64,000 nucleotides of DNA, taken from NCBI RefSeq assembly GCF_000016985.1, contig NC_009633.1, positions 4,507,539-4,571,538 on the forward strand, read 5' to 3'. Under the pieces are notes generated by a model. That model saw only the letters and a program-made list of their open reading frames with translations, was not told the DNA's origin and did not search any database. Source of the DNA: Alkaliphilus metalliredigens QYMF. GTDB taxonomy: Bacteria > Bacillota > Clostridia > Peptostreptococcales > Natronincolaceae. A program made the position numbers and the translations under genes. Of this stretch, positions 32,993-41,751 are shown one piece after another (positions within the stretch are counted from its first letter, which is position 1; each line of letters opens with the position of its first letter).

Positions 32993-33814
32993 TTATACTC
33001 TATTCAATTTAATCGGAATTTGAATTTCTGATATATATTCTTCTTCAGAGTCAGAAAAACCGTAGTCCACTATATTTTTTTCAATAGCATCCCCGGCTAT
33101 CTCATAGTTATTTTCTTCAATCCACTGAATTAACATACTATAGTATGCTTCAATTTTATTATAGGAACCACAAAACACTAAACAAGCATACTCATACTCT
33201 GGCAAGACCTTCACCTGGGTACTGACATTTTCCTCTCTAGATGAGATCTCAATAAAGTAATTGAATCGATGAAAGCGTCTTCCCAATATGTCTTCCTTTG
33301 TGATAGAAGTATAAATTTGACCTTCCGTAAGCCATGAGGATATTTTTAAATGGGCTTCATGCTCCTTGAAGGATCTTTTTACCTCGTAAGCATCCTCAAT
33401 ATCCTTAATATCCATAAAAACACCCCATCTTTCAGGGAGTCTTTCCACTCTTATTTGATTAATGTATTTGTCTGCACCTTCAATTAATTCAATCTTACTT
33501 TTGATTTTTCCCTTGAGATTAATTAATCGATTAATTTTATGATCAATTTGTGCCTCTTCACTTTTGAGCAACGCCAGTAGGTGATCTGTATTCTGATTAT
33601 TAAAGTACTGCTTGATATCTTCAAGGGAGATATCAAGGCTTTTCAAAAACAAAATCCTACTTAATGCAAAGAATTTCTCCACACTATAATATCGGTAACC
33701 ATTCACTTGATCATAATCAGGCTTTAATAATCCAATTCGATCATAGTGTCTTAGGGTATCCGAGCTGATATTAAAAATTTTAGATAGCTCTCCGATTAAA
33801 AATTTTTCCTTCAT
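32993..33814 (-). CDS. MerR-family regulator with GyrI-like effector domain
   Basis: 273 residues. An N-terminal winged HTH (FLIGELSKIFNISSDTLRHYDRIGLLKP) and dimerisation coil (to about residue 115) precede a GyrI-like/AraC effector-binding domain (about 120-270). This is the architecture of BmrR/BltR-type activators that sense bulky hydrophobic compounds. No efflux gene is adjacent, so the target is unknown. The encapsulin operon downstream is separated by a terminator. It stands alone. No cysteines typical of metal-sensing MerR proteins are seen at the C-terminus. Confidence 0.83.
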   Translation of the reverse strand: MKEKFLIGELSKIFNISSDTLRHYDRIGLLKPDYDQVNGYRYYSVEKFFALSRILFLKSLDISLEDIKQYFNNQNTDHLLALLKSEEAQIDHKINRLINLKGKIKSKIELIEGADKYINQIRVERLPERWGVFMDIKDIEDAYEVKRSFKEHEAHLKISSWLTEGQIYTSITKEDILGRRFHRFNYFIEISSREENVSTQVKVLPEYEYACLVFCGSYNKIEAYYSMLIQWIEENNYEIAGDAIEKNIVDYGFSDSEEEYISEIQIPIKLNRV

Positions 33815-33949
33815 AAAGTATCAATTCACCCTTCAATTTTAATGATCACTTTTTATGATCTGCTCTCCTTGTTCAAAACAGTTGATAACAAAGGATTATT
33901 ATCATTATATTCGAAATTTGTGATAATTGAAAGGGACCTGAATACTGAT

Positions 33950-34846
33950 CTACATATGTTTAAATGTCCAATCTAAAAGATCAATTGCCAGATCCGCTGT
34001 GATATCATTTTTATCTAATAGCACATTTAGTTCAACAAAGTCCATGGACTTAATTAATTTGGATTCTGCAAGTGTTTTTAGCGCTTTTTTCGTATCATCT
34101 ACATTAATTCCAACAGATACTGGTGTCCCTGTTCCCGGTACAAATTCAGCATCAATAAAATCAAGATCAAAGCTCAAATGAATGGCTTCAACATGATTGA
34201 CTTTTAGTTTATTCATCACCGCTTGCATCACTTCATTAATTCCTTTTTCAATAATCTCATCTGCAGAATAGACATTAAGCTTCATTTTATCAATTAATGC
34301 AATCTCACCAAGGTCTAGATCCCTTGCGCCTATAATAAAGACATTTTCTGGCTTAACCTTCTGCCCTTGAAAATATACATTCGTTAACCCTTCATGGCCT
34401 ACATTCATTAGCTTTGCTAGAGGCATGCCATGGATGTTACCACTTCCACTTGTGTCCTGGGTGTTGATGTCTCCGTGGGCATCCATCCAAACAACTGCGA
34501 AGTTCTTGTGGGCACGACTCACACCGGAGATACTCCCCAGTGCAATGGAATGATCCCCTCCAATGACTAATGGAAAGCTCTCTGACATTAATGATGAATA
34601 TACAGTATGTGCAAGGTTTTTATTAACCTCCATAATCGCATCCAAGTATTTTAGGTTTGCATGGGAAAAAAACTTATCGTAATCCTTTACATCAGGCACA
34701 TGAATATCTCCCATGTCATACACCTTATTATTATACTTACTGAGAACACTTGCCACCTTTTTTTCTCTCAGCTTTTCTGGCCCATACTCTGGCCCCCTCT
34801 TGTCCGCACCGTAATATATAGGAACACCAATAATATTAATATCCAT
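33950..34846 (-). CDS. rocF: arginase/agmatinase-family ureohydrolase
   Basis: It probably hydrolyses L-arginine to ornithine and urea. The 298-residue protein has the Mn-binding motifs in order: GGDHSIALG (about residues 95-103), VVWMDAHGDINT and SFDLDFIDAEFVPGTGTP. The spacing and N-terminus (IIGVPIYYGADKRGPEYGP) are those of bacterial arginases. Agmatinase or formiminoglutamase cannot be fully excluded. It is a single gene without rocD or urease neighbours, and a hexapeptide-rich intergenic region separates it from lipA. Confidence 0.85.
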   Translation of the reverse strand: MDINIIGVPIYYGADKRGPEYGPEKLREKKVASVLSKYNNKVYDMGDIHVPDVKDYDKFFSHANLKYLDAIMEVNKNLAHTVYSSLMSESFPLVIGGDHSIALGSISGVSRAHKNFAVVWMDAHGDINTQDTSGSGNIHGMPLAKLMNVGHEGLTNVYFQGQKVKPENVFIIGARDLDLGEIALIDKMKLNVYSADEIIEKGINEVMQAVMNKLKVNHVEAIHLSFDLDFIDAEFVPGTGTPVSVGINVDDTKKALKTLAESKLIKSMDFVELNVLLDKNDITADLAIDLLDWTFKHM

Positions 34847-35013
34847 AGTTTGTACCCCCTTGTACCTTTTCCTAATTTTTATTAAGTAATAAATATTTCA
34901 ATATCTTTAAGTATAAAGGTTGGAGTAGCTCAAAGGTCAATAGCTATGGATAATAAAAAAAAGAGATGAATGATCACCCCTTTACTGTAAATCCATCATT
35001 TATGACTGGTTAT

Positions 35014-35886
35014 TTAGCTTTTCATTTCTTCATGTTTTTCTAGTGCTTCTGCTGCATTATAGGAGCTTCTTACTAATGGACTTGAAGCCACAAAGCTAAA
35101 TCCGATCTTCAATGCTTCTTCTTTATATCGTTCAAACACCTCAGGCGATATATAGGCTTTTAAGGGATAATGTTTCGTACTAGGAGGTAAGTATTGTCCC
35201 ACCGTTAAAAAGTCGCAACCAGACCCTCTTAAATCCTTAAACACCTCAATCAATTCTTCTTCACCTTCTCCAAGTCCTACCATGACCCCTGACTTCGTTA
35301 ATATTTCTGGATCCATCTCTTTAACGTTTTTTAATAATTCCAATGACTGTACATATTCAGCCTTTGGTCGAATCTCAGGATATAATCTAGGGATGGTTTC
35401 CATATTATGATTAATGATATCAGGCTTTGACTGTACCACCTTTTGCAAAGCTTCTTTGTTTCCTTGAAAATCAGGGATCAGTACCTCGATCATTGTTTCT
35501 TTATTCTTACTCTTTATTTGATTTACCACGTCAGCAAAATGCTGGGCACCCCCATCGGCTAAATCATCCCTGGTGACAGAAGTAATGACAACATGTTTCA
35601 ACCCTAGTTCAGCCACAGCATTGGCTACATTTTCTGGCTCATTTGGGTCGATTGGTTGAAGAGCGCCATGGGAAACATTGCAGAAACCGCAGCTCCGGGA
35701 ACAGTCACTCCCTAGGATCATAAATGTTGCTGTTTTTTTGCTAAAGCACTCTATTTGATTGGGACAGTTAGCCTCTTCACATACTGTATTAAGCGAGAAT
35801 TTTTTCAGTAGTCCTTTAACATAGTTTAGGTTACGTCCTTCACCTAGCTTGATTCGTAACCACTCTGGTTTTCTTTTTATATTCAT
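35014..35886 (-). CDS. lipA: lipoyl synthase
   Basis: This radical-SAM enzyme inserts two sulfurs into protein-bound octanoate to make the lipoyl group. The 290-residue protein has the auxiliary cluster motif [12 protein letters not shown] (about residues 36-47) and the SAM-cluster motif CSRSCGFC (about 62-69). It follows lipB by 45 bases, giving a lipB-lipA operon and a complete octanoylation/thiolation route. Likely acceptors (H protein of glycine cleavage, or dehydrogenase E2) are not in the window. GGGGG lies upstream of the ATG. Confidence 0.94.
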   Translation of the reverse strand: MNIKRKPEWLRIKLGEGRNLNYVKGLLKKFSLNTVCEEANCPNQIECFSKKTATFMILGSDCSRSCGFCNVSHGALQPIDPNEPENVANAVAELGLKHVVITSVTRDDLADGGAQHFADVVNQIKSKNKETMIEVLIPDFQGNKEALQKVVQSKPDIINHNMETIPRLYPEIRPKAEYVQSLELLKNVKEMDPEILTKSGVMVGLGEGEEELIEVFKDLRGSGCDFLTVGQYLPPSTKHYPLKAYISPEVFERYKEEALKIGFSFVASSPLVRSSYNAAEALEKHEEMKS

Positions 35887-35931
35887 AAAATCCCCCTTAG
35901 CTTTACTTGTCCATTTTGTCTTATTCTATCT

Positions 35932-36588
35932 CTACTCTACTGTCTCTATGATATCATAATTAAAAACTTCGCTGAAATACGCTAATACATGCTGATTGGC
36001 TACATGAAAGTCAACTGGATACCCTAAAATCTCTTCAATAGAAGTTACCCCTCTATCTGCAATACCACAGGGAACCAGAAACTTAAAATGCGCTAAATTA
36101 GTACTGACATTTAAGGCAAACCCATGCATGCTCACGCCACGCTTCACTGCCAAGCCAATTGCAGCAATTTTATTAGCACCTACCCAAACCCCTGGATTTA
36201 CAGAAGATCTTGTAGCAGTAATGTGATACTTTTCATCTAATAATCGAATTAACACTTCTTCGAGGTTCTCTACAAACTTTTTGACCCCAATCTTAGATTT
36301 TCTAATATTGACAATCGGGTATCCAACAATTTGTCCCGGCCCATGATAGGTAACATCACCACCTCGATCCGTATTAAATAACTGGATTCCATGATTTATT
36401 AAAGATGCTTCAGATCCAATAATATTGGTTTCATCTGCATGTCTTCCCTTGGTAATCACCGGTGGATGCTCCACTAAAATCAAAGTATCCTCAATTTCTC
36501 CCCGCTGTCTTTTTTCAAGCAACTCTATTTGGACTTGTAACGCCTTTTCATATTCACATCTACCTAGGTTCACTACATTTAGATGCAT
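35932..36588 (-). CDS. lipB: octanoyl-[ACP]:protein octanoyltransferase
   Basis: It transfers octanoate from acyl carrier protein to a lipoyl-domain lysine, the first step before LipA. Starting at ATG 36588 (GGAGGGGG seven bases upstream) the protein has 218 residues and begins MHLNVVNLGRCEYEKAL. The open frame extends 79 codons upstream but that part is unlike the family. Catalytic features are visible: GGDVTYHGPGQIVGYP, and the Cys/Lys pair in VGANKIAAIGLAVKRG with LVPCGI. Same operon as lipA. Confidence 0.92.
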   Translation of the reverse strand: MHLNVVNLGRCEYEKALQVQIELLEKRQRGEIEDTLILVEHPPVITKGRHADETNIIGSEASLINHGIQLFNTDRGGDVTYHGPGQIVGYPIVNIRKSKIGVKKFVENLEEVLIRLLDEKYHITATRSSVNPGVWVGANKIAAIGLAVKRGVSMHGFALNVSTNLAHFKFLVPCGIADRGVTSIEEILGYPVDFHVANQHVLAYFSEVFNYDIIETVE

Positions 36589-36756
36589 CTCGTTACCCCC
36601 CTCCAGTTGATTTATGGAGATTTCATCCCCAAGGTATAAGACCCCACCCCTAAGATTCATACACCCATTATATTGTAATATTCTGAATCCATCAATGATT
36701 GATAAACATTTAACGATTTCAACATTGTGCAATATGATCTCCCAGACATTAAAAAC

Positions 36757-36790
36757 CGCCCAACAAGAGAGCAGACTCTTTTGTTGGGCG
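36757..36790 (-). terminator. terminator of the oxoacid oxidoreductase operon
   Basis: CGCCCAACAA (36757-36766) and TTGTTGGGCG (36781-36790) pair exactly. On the minus strand GTTTTT follows. It lies 13 bases after the last gene of the operon and separates it from lipB. Confidence 0.85.
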
Positions 36791-36802
36791 ACTATTTTAC
36801 AT

Positions 36803-37342
36803 CTATTGACCTTGTATAAATTCAATTCCTTTATTTACTGCATCTACGTTAACCGCTAATAATTGTGGCCTTTTCTTTGTTAAAGAATCCATTGCCTTTT
36901 TCACTTTATCTAGGTCTACTAGATTTAAGTATGGTAGCAATGCACCTAGGCATACCATATTAGCAATGCTTGAATTACCCATTTCATTTGCAATATCCGT
37001 AGCAGGAATCTGGATTATTTTAATGTCATCTCTCATATCTTCTAGTTCAGCAAGGGATGAGTTCACCACTAATATGCCCCCTGGCTTAATACGAGGTGCA
37101 AATTTATCATAAGCTGGCTTATTGAGCACAATTGCACCATCAGCAAAATCGATTACAGGAGAGTATATTTCTTCATCTGATAGGATTACCGAACAGTTGG
37201 CAGTCCCTCCACGCATTTCGGGTCCATAGGATGGAATCCAGCAAAGCTCTAGATCTGAACCCATACCTGCATAGGCTAAAACTTTACCTAGAAACATGAC
37301 CCCTTGACCACCAAATCCGGCAAGTATTACTTTATCCATCAT
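36803..37342 (-). CDS. 2-oxoacid:ferredoxin oxidoreductase, gamma subunit
   Basis: This is the small catalytic-domain subunit of a four-part oxidoreductase, 179 residues, with GFGGQGVMFLGKVLA at the N-terminus and SYGPEMRGGTANC. It binds CoA-side elements of the complex and helps join the TPP subunit to the pyrimidine-binding subunit. The start overlaps the stop of the beta-subunit gene by four bases. The complex converts branched-chain 2-oxoacids plus CoA to acyl-CoA, CO2 and reduced ferredoxin. Substrate preference rests on the similarity of the alpha subunit to VorB and on the butyrate kinase neighbour. Confidence 0.88.
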   Translation of the reverse strand: MMDKVILAGFGGQGVMFLGKVLAYAGMGSDLELCWIPSYGPEMRGGTANCSVILSDEEIYSPVIDFADGAIVLNKPAYDKFAPRIKPGGILVVNSSLAELEDMRDDIKIIQIPATDIANEMGNSSIANMVCLGALLPYLNLVDLDKVKKAMDSLTKKRPQLLAVNVDAVNKGIEFIQGQ

Positions 37343-38091
37343 AAGCTCTTTACCTCCTCGGTCATCTTTAATTCTCCCATTTCATAAATAGGCATCATAT
37401 TATCTCGTAACCATTGTAAGCTTTCCACAGGTGTCATTCCCCAGTTAGTTGGACAGGTTGATAGTACACTGACTAATGCAAAGCCTAACCCAGCCTGTTG
37501 AACCTTGAATGCCTTTTTAATAGCTGCTTTAGCTTGTTTAATGTTCTTTGGTGAATCTACTGAAACAGAAGCCACATATACAGCCCCTTCTAGTGCAGCA
37601 ATAACCTTTGGGAAATCCATAGGTGCACCAGTCAAAATTGTATCTCTTCCATAAGGACTGGTAGATGTCTTCATTCCTTCTAGGGTAGTGGGTGCCATCT
37701 GTCCTCCAGTCATTCCATAAATCGCATTGTTGACCATGATAGAAGTGATCTTTTCACCTCTAGCTGCAGCATGGATGGCATGCTGTGTTCCGATGGCAGC
37801 CATATCTCCATCTCCTTGATAAGTGAATACCGTTCTATCTGGCATTGCTCTTTTAACCCCGATGCCCACCGCTTGAGCTCTACCATGGGGAGCGCCTACA
37901 AAGTCACAGGTAAAAAAATCTTGACAAAAACCTGCACATCCTACAGGAGAAATTCCGATTGTATCCTCAATAATATCTAATTCTTCAAGTATTTCTGCAA
38001 TTAATCTCATAATGATTCCGTGAGTACATCCTGGACAAAATGAAAATGGAACATCTGATAATCCTTTACTTCTAGAAAACACTTTTTCCAT
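37339..38091 (-). CDS. 2-oxoacid:ferredoxin oxidoreductase, beta (TPP-binding) subunit
   Basis: 250 residues. It binds thiamine diphosphate through GDGDMAAIGTQH followed by NNAIYGMTGGQ, the GDG-(N)N motif. FCPGCTHGIIMRLIAE near the N-terminus and FVGAPHGRAQA are family hallmarks. A 4Fe-4S cluster is not encoded in this subunit, as the ferredoxin-like subunit is separate. Three bases separate it from the alpha gene, and it overlaps the gamma gene by four. Confidence 0.9.
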   Translation of the reverse strand: MEKVFSRSKGLSDVPFSFCPGCTHGIIMRLIAEILEELDIIEDTIGISPVGCAGFCQDFFTCDFVGAPHGRAQAVGIGVKRAMPDRTVFTYQGDGDMAAIGTQHAIHAAARGEKITSIMVNNAIYGMTGGQMAPTTLEGMKTSTSPYGRDTILTGAPMDFPKVIAALEGAVYVASVSVDSPKNIKQAKAAIKKAFKVQQAGLGFALVSVLSTCPTNWGMTPVESLQWLRDNMMPIYEMGELKMTEEVKSL

Positions 38092-38094
38092 GAC

Positions 38095-39165
38095 TTACAC
38101 CTCCTCTACTGCAGTTAAATTAAATGTATCTTCAACATAATCTAATATTTCATGCTCCGTTGGTAGCATACCACCCTGTCTTCTGTAAAGATGTACAGGC
38201 ATTTTACACTCCACTGAAAGCTTCACATCTTCGATCATTTGTCCTGTATTTAACTCCACAGTCACAATTCCCTTCACCTTATCCTTATAAGGTGCAAAGG
38301 CTTTTTCTGGGTATGGCCATAGGGTAATGGGACGGATTAACCCTAGTTTAATTCCTTTTTTCCTAGCATTTAAAACAGTACTCTTGCATATCCTACCGGT
38401 GGTTCCATAGCTGACTAGCAGGTATTCTGCATCTTCAGTATGAAATTCTTCCCATTGCTGTTCTTTTTCTTGAATATTTTTATATTTTGCTTCCCAACGC
38501 AGATTATTGGCCTCACCAATTTCATTGGTTAGAGAGTAGCTAGCTAATATACGTTTTTTTCTTCCTTTAGCACCATCAATGATCCAGTCTCTATCAACCT
38601 TAGGTGCTTCTGGTCTATCCTTTAAAACAACAGGTTCCATTGTTTGACCTAAAAATCCATCGGATAAAATCATCACTGGGTTACGGTATTGATCCGCTAA
38701 ATCAAATCCTTGCATTGTGAAGTCATAAAGTTCCTGAGCTGTGGAAGGTGCTAAGACGATTAATCGATAATCACCGTGTCCACCACCCTTAACTGATTGG
38801 AAATAATCTGATTGAGCTGGACCTAATCCACCTAATCCTGGACCACATCGGTTAACGTTAACAATTACCATTGGTAGTTCAGCAGCTGCACTGTATGAAA
38901 TTCCTTCTTGCTTTAAGCTGACTCCAGGGCTTGATGATGCTGTCAGAACTCTAGATCCTGTAGCGGCAGCACCATAACACATATTAATCGCTGCGATTTC
39001 ATCTTCTGCCTGTAATACCGTTCCACCTACTGGTGGTAAATGCTTAGATAAATATTCTACCACCTCTGTTGATGGTGTGATTGGATATCCGAAAAACAAC
39101 TTACATCCTGAACGGATGGCTGCTTCACCAATTATTTCATTACCTTTCAACAATACCTTTTCCAT
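38095..39165 (-). CDS. vorB: 2-oxoacid:ferredoxin oxidoreductase, alpha subunit (VorB-like)
   Basis: 356 residues. It is the pyrimidine-binding subunit, with FFGYPITPSTEVVEYLS, a QAEDEIAAINM activator site and the ASSSPGVSLKQEGISYS segment. The sequence resembles the 3-methyl-2-oxobutanoate oxidoreductase subunit VorB of Clostridia and Thermotogae. With the delta ferredoxin, beta and gamma subunits it makes isobutyryl-CoA and related acyl-CoAs from valine, isoleucine or leucine oxoacids. The operon order is buk, ferredoxin, alpha, beta, gamma. Confidence 0.9.
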   Translation of the reverse strand: MEKVLLKGNEIIGEAAIRSGCKLFFGYPITPSTEVVEYLSKHLPPVGGTVLQAEDEIAAINMCYGAAATGSRVLTASSSPGVSLKQEGISYSAAAELPMVIVNVNRCGPGLGGLGPAQSDYFQSVKGGGHGDYRLIVLAPSTAQELYDFTMQGFDLADQYRNPVMILSDGFLGQTMEPVVLKDRPEAPKVDRDWIIDGAKGRKKRILASYSLTNEIGEANNLRWEAKYKNIQEKEQQWEEFHTEDAEYLLVSYGTTGRICKSTVLNARKKGIKLGLIRPITLWPYPEKAFAPYKDKVKGIVTVELNTGQMIEDVKLSVECKMPVHLYRRQGGMLPTEHEILDYVEDTFNLTAVEEV

Positions 39166-39192
39166 CTGATACTTCAGCTCCTTTCGTTACTT

Positions 39193-39396
39193 TTATTTGT
39201 AAACGTCTATTGCCACATCTGGACAAACCGTTGCACATAGCGTACATCCAATACACTTATCTTGATCAGTGCAAACTGCTGTGAAATATCCTTTTTGGTT
39301 CGATTTGTCTCCAATCTTTAGAATCTTCTTAGGACAAATATCAACACAAAGACTACAGCTTTTACAATACTTACTTATTATGTCAACCTTTGGCAC
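39193..39396 (-). CDS. 2 x 4Fe-4S ferredoxin-type delta subunit
   Basis: 67 residues with two CxxCxxCxxxCP motifs (CKSCSLCVDICP and CIGCTLCATVCP) for two 4Fe-4S clusters. It passes electrons from the TPP active site to free ferredoxin. It is the electron-transfer (delta) subunit of the oxidoreductase encoded just downstream. Its separate gene is typical of Vor/Kor complexes. Confidence 0.9.
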   Translation of the reverse strand: MPKVDIISKYCKSCSLCVDICPKKILKIGDKSNQKGYFTAVCTDQDKCIGCTLCATVCPDVAIDVYK

Positions 39397-39421
39397 GACA
39401 ATCCCTCCTTCGCTTGTTTTT

Positions 39422-40498
39422 TTAACTATATATTGCTGCTTCTTCTTCTCCTCGGATCACTCTTAATGCGCCAAGGGCTAAGGATTCAAGTTCTTCCTCT
39501 CCCGGTACCACTTCTATAGGAGCAATAAATTTAACACGTTTTGCAATATCAGCAACAATCCTCTTAGAGTATGCGATTCCACCTGTTAAGATGATTTTGT
39601 CTACATCACCCTCTAATACGGCTGCCATGGCACCTATTTCCTTTGCTACTTGATAGGCCAGGGCCTCTAATACAATATTGGCTTTCTCATTTCCTGCTGC
39701 AGCCATGGCTTCTACCTCACGGGCATCAGTTGTTCCGAAGTAAGAATAAAAACCGCCCTTACTACTTACCTTCTCTTTTAATTCATCATAGGTGTACTTT
39801 CCAGAAAAACAGAGTTTAACTAGTTGATCTGCTGGTAATCCACCACATCTATCCGGAGAAAAAGGACCCTCTGCCTTAGCATTATTAACGTCAATCATTT
39901 TACCTCTTTTATGGGGTGTCACCGAAACCCCAGTACCAAGGTGAACCACAACAAAATTAACATCTTCATATGCTTTATCCATTTCTTGTGCTACTTTACG
40001 GGCAACCGCTTTCATGTTTAACGCATGGGATAAACTAATTCGTTCTATATCAGCTAGTCCAGATATCCTGGCCACAGGCTCCATTTCATCTACTGAAACT
40101 GGATCTACGATAAATGCAGGTACATTTAATTGACCGGCTAAATCCGAAGCCATAACCGCACCTAAGTTAGAAGCATGCTCACCTCGTTCAGCCTTTTTTA
40201 AATCCTCAATCATCTTTTCGTTGACTTTATACGTTCCGCCAGGTAAGGATTTTAGTAATCCCCCACGTCCTACGATCGACGCCAATGTTTTGATTTCAAT
40301 ATTTTCTTCTTTAAGTACTTGTAATGCTAAGTCTAAACGATATTGATATTGATCAACTACCTTTGCAAATTCCTGCAAATCTTGTACAGAGTGATCCACA
40401 GTTCTTTTAAAAAGAAGTGCTTCGTCTTCAAATACACCCATTTTAGTTGATGTGGCTCCTGGATTAATTACGAGTATTCTATTTTTAGAAAGTGCCAT
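39422..40498 (-). CDS. buk: butyrate kinase (branched-chain fatty acid kinase)
   Basis: It converts acyl phosphate plus ADP to fatty acid plus ATP. 358 residues, ASKHA-fold, with ILVINPGATSTKMGVFEDE, VVHLGTGVSV and ILTGGIAYSKRI, and of normal length. It is the first gene of the operon with the branched-chain oxoacid oxidoreductase, giving a route oxoacid, acyl-CoA, acyl phosphate, acid plus ATP. The acyltransferase (ptb) needed between them is not in the operon and must be elsewhere. GGGAGG precedes the ATG. The LysR gene is divergent, 234 bases away. Confidence 0.92.
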   Translation of the reverse strand: MALSKNRILVINPGATSTKMGVFEDEALLFKRTVDHSVQDLQEFAKVVDQYQYRLDLALQVLKEENIEIKTLASIVGRGGLLKSLPGGTYKVNEKMIEDLKKAERGEHASNLGAVMASDLAGQLNVPAFIVDPVSVDEMEPVARISGLADIERISLSHALNMKAVARKVAQEMDKAYEDVNFVVVHLGTGVSVTPHKRGKMIDVNNAKAEGPFSPDRCGGLPADQLVKLCFSGKYTYDELKEKVSSKGGFYSYFGTTDAREVEAMAAAGNEKANIVLEALAYQVAKEIGAMAAVLEGDVDKIILTGGIAYSKRIVADIAKRVKFIAPIEVVPGEEELESLALGALRVIRGEEEAAIYS

Positions 40499-40597
40499 AT
40501 TTAATCCTCCCTTGTTCTAAGTCCATTCATTAAAAAATATTATCTGTTTCTTAAAAAATTAGAAGCGATAAAATTTATTCTTAATACTAGAATACAG

Positions 40598-40622
40598 AAT
40601 ATTTGCCTCATTGTGAAATATT
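40598..40622. promoter_or_regulatory. dyad between buk operon and LysR gene
   Basis: AATATTT (40598-40604) and AAATATT (40616-40622) form an inverted repeat in the shared 234-base control region. Size and place fit a LysR-type binding site. No effector data. Confidence 0.4.
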
Positions 40623-40732
40623 ATAATACTATGTCAGTAATAAGTAAAAGTGATTTCTATTGATAAATACAGAGTTAAATGTTATTATTAATCTATATAA
40701 TTGACTGGTACCCAAGGATAGGAGGGCTTTGT

Positions 40733-41650
40733 ATGGACATTCGACAATTGCGCTATTTCATTGCCGTTGCGGAACATTTAAATTTTACCGAAGCGGCTAA
40801 GCATTTATTCGTTGCACAATCAGCAGTCAGTCAACAGATCGCTGATTTAGAAAATAAAATTGAGGTCAAGCTCTTTGATAGAAATAAACGTTCAGTCAAA
40901 TTAACCCATGCAGGTGGCGTACTTTTAAAAGAAGCCATTGATATTGTCAGCAGGGCCGAAGAGGCTGTCATCAAAACCCAAGAAGCTGAATTAGGAATTA
41001 TAGGAAGCTTGAAAATAGGATTTTTAGGTTATACTGAGAAGAATTTTTTGCCTTTTTTAATCAGAGGATTTCGCCGTAACTATCAAAATATTGATTTACA
41101 ATTAGATCAGTATAATCATGGAATACTAATCGATTCATTGAGCACCGGTGAATTGGACATTGGCTTTACACTTTCCTTTGGACTAGATAATATTGGGGGA
41201 CTTGAGAAACGCAGTCTATTTACTGAGCCGATTTCAATTGTGATGCATTGTGATCACCCTCTTGCTCATCAATCCAGCATCAACCTAGGAGACTTGGCCC
41301 AGGAGCGCTTCATCGCCCTGAATAGACATGAGTCCCCCCAGGGATTCAATCAAACATTGCTTATCTGCGCTAATAAAGGTTTTTCTCCAAATATCGTTAG
41401 TGGCCCCAAGCTGCTTCATACGGTGCTACTGTTAGTCGATGCAGAAATGGGAATTGCCATCCTTCCCAAAAGTCTAGAGCATCATGCTAGTCCCAGCCTT
41501 AGATTTATTGATATCGAAGGTGAGGCAGTACAACACGAGCTTGTTGTTGCATGGAAGACAAGTAATCAAAACCCATCTATCCCTTTATTTTTGAAGGAGC
41601 TTGACGCTATGAATATGAAGGGCCAAGATGATTTTCTGAAAATCACGTAA
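40733..41650 (+). CDS. LysR-family transcriptional regulator
   Basis: 305 residues from ATG 40733, preceded by AGGAGGG. The classic start is MDIRQLRYFIAVAEHLNFTE. Upstream in-frame codons are not family-like. An N-terminal winged HTH (AAKHLFVAQSAVSQQIADLE) is followed by a periplasmic-binding-like effector domain (about 90-300). It is divergent from the buk operon and so is likely to control it in response to an acyl or oxoacid metabolite, which is inference. It is followed by a bidirectional terminator shared with the kinase gene. Confidence 0.88.
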   Translation: MDIRQLRYFIAVAEHLNFTEAAKHLFVAQSAVSQQIADLENKIEVKLFDRNKRSVKLTHAGGVLLKEAIDIVSRAEEAVIKTQEAELGIIGSLKIGFLGYTEKNFLPFLIRGFRRNYQNIDLQLDQYNHGILIDSLSTGELDIGFTLSFGLDNIGGLEKRSLFTEPISIVMHCDHPLAHQSSINLGDLAQERFIALNRHESPQGFNQTLLICANKGFSPNIVSGPKLLHTVLLLVDAEMGIAILPKSLEHHASPSLRFIDIEGEAVQHELVVAWKTSNQNPSIPLFLKELDAMNMKGQDDFLKIT

Positions 41651-41673
41651 TCATCTTGGTTCTTTATTAGCAA

Positions 41674-41710
41674 AAATAAAAGAAGACCGTTCGACAGCCT
41701 TCTTTTATTT
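41674..41710. terminator. bidirectional terminator between LysR and kinase genes
   Basis: AAATAAAAGAAG (41674-41685) pairs exactly with CTTCTTTTATTT (41699-41710). T-tracts on both strands serve both convergent genes. Confidence 0.8.
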
Positions 41711-41751
41711 CACATTATTTTATTCTTTCTTAAAATACACTACTGCGGGCC

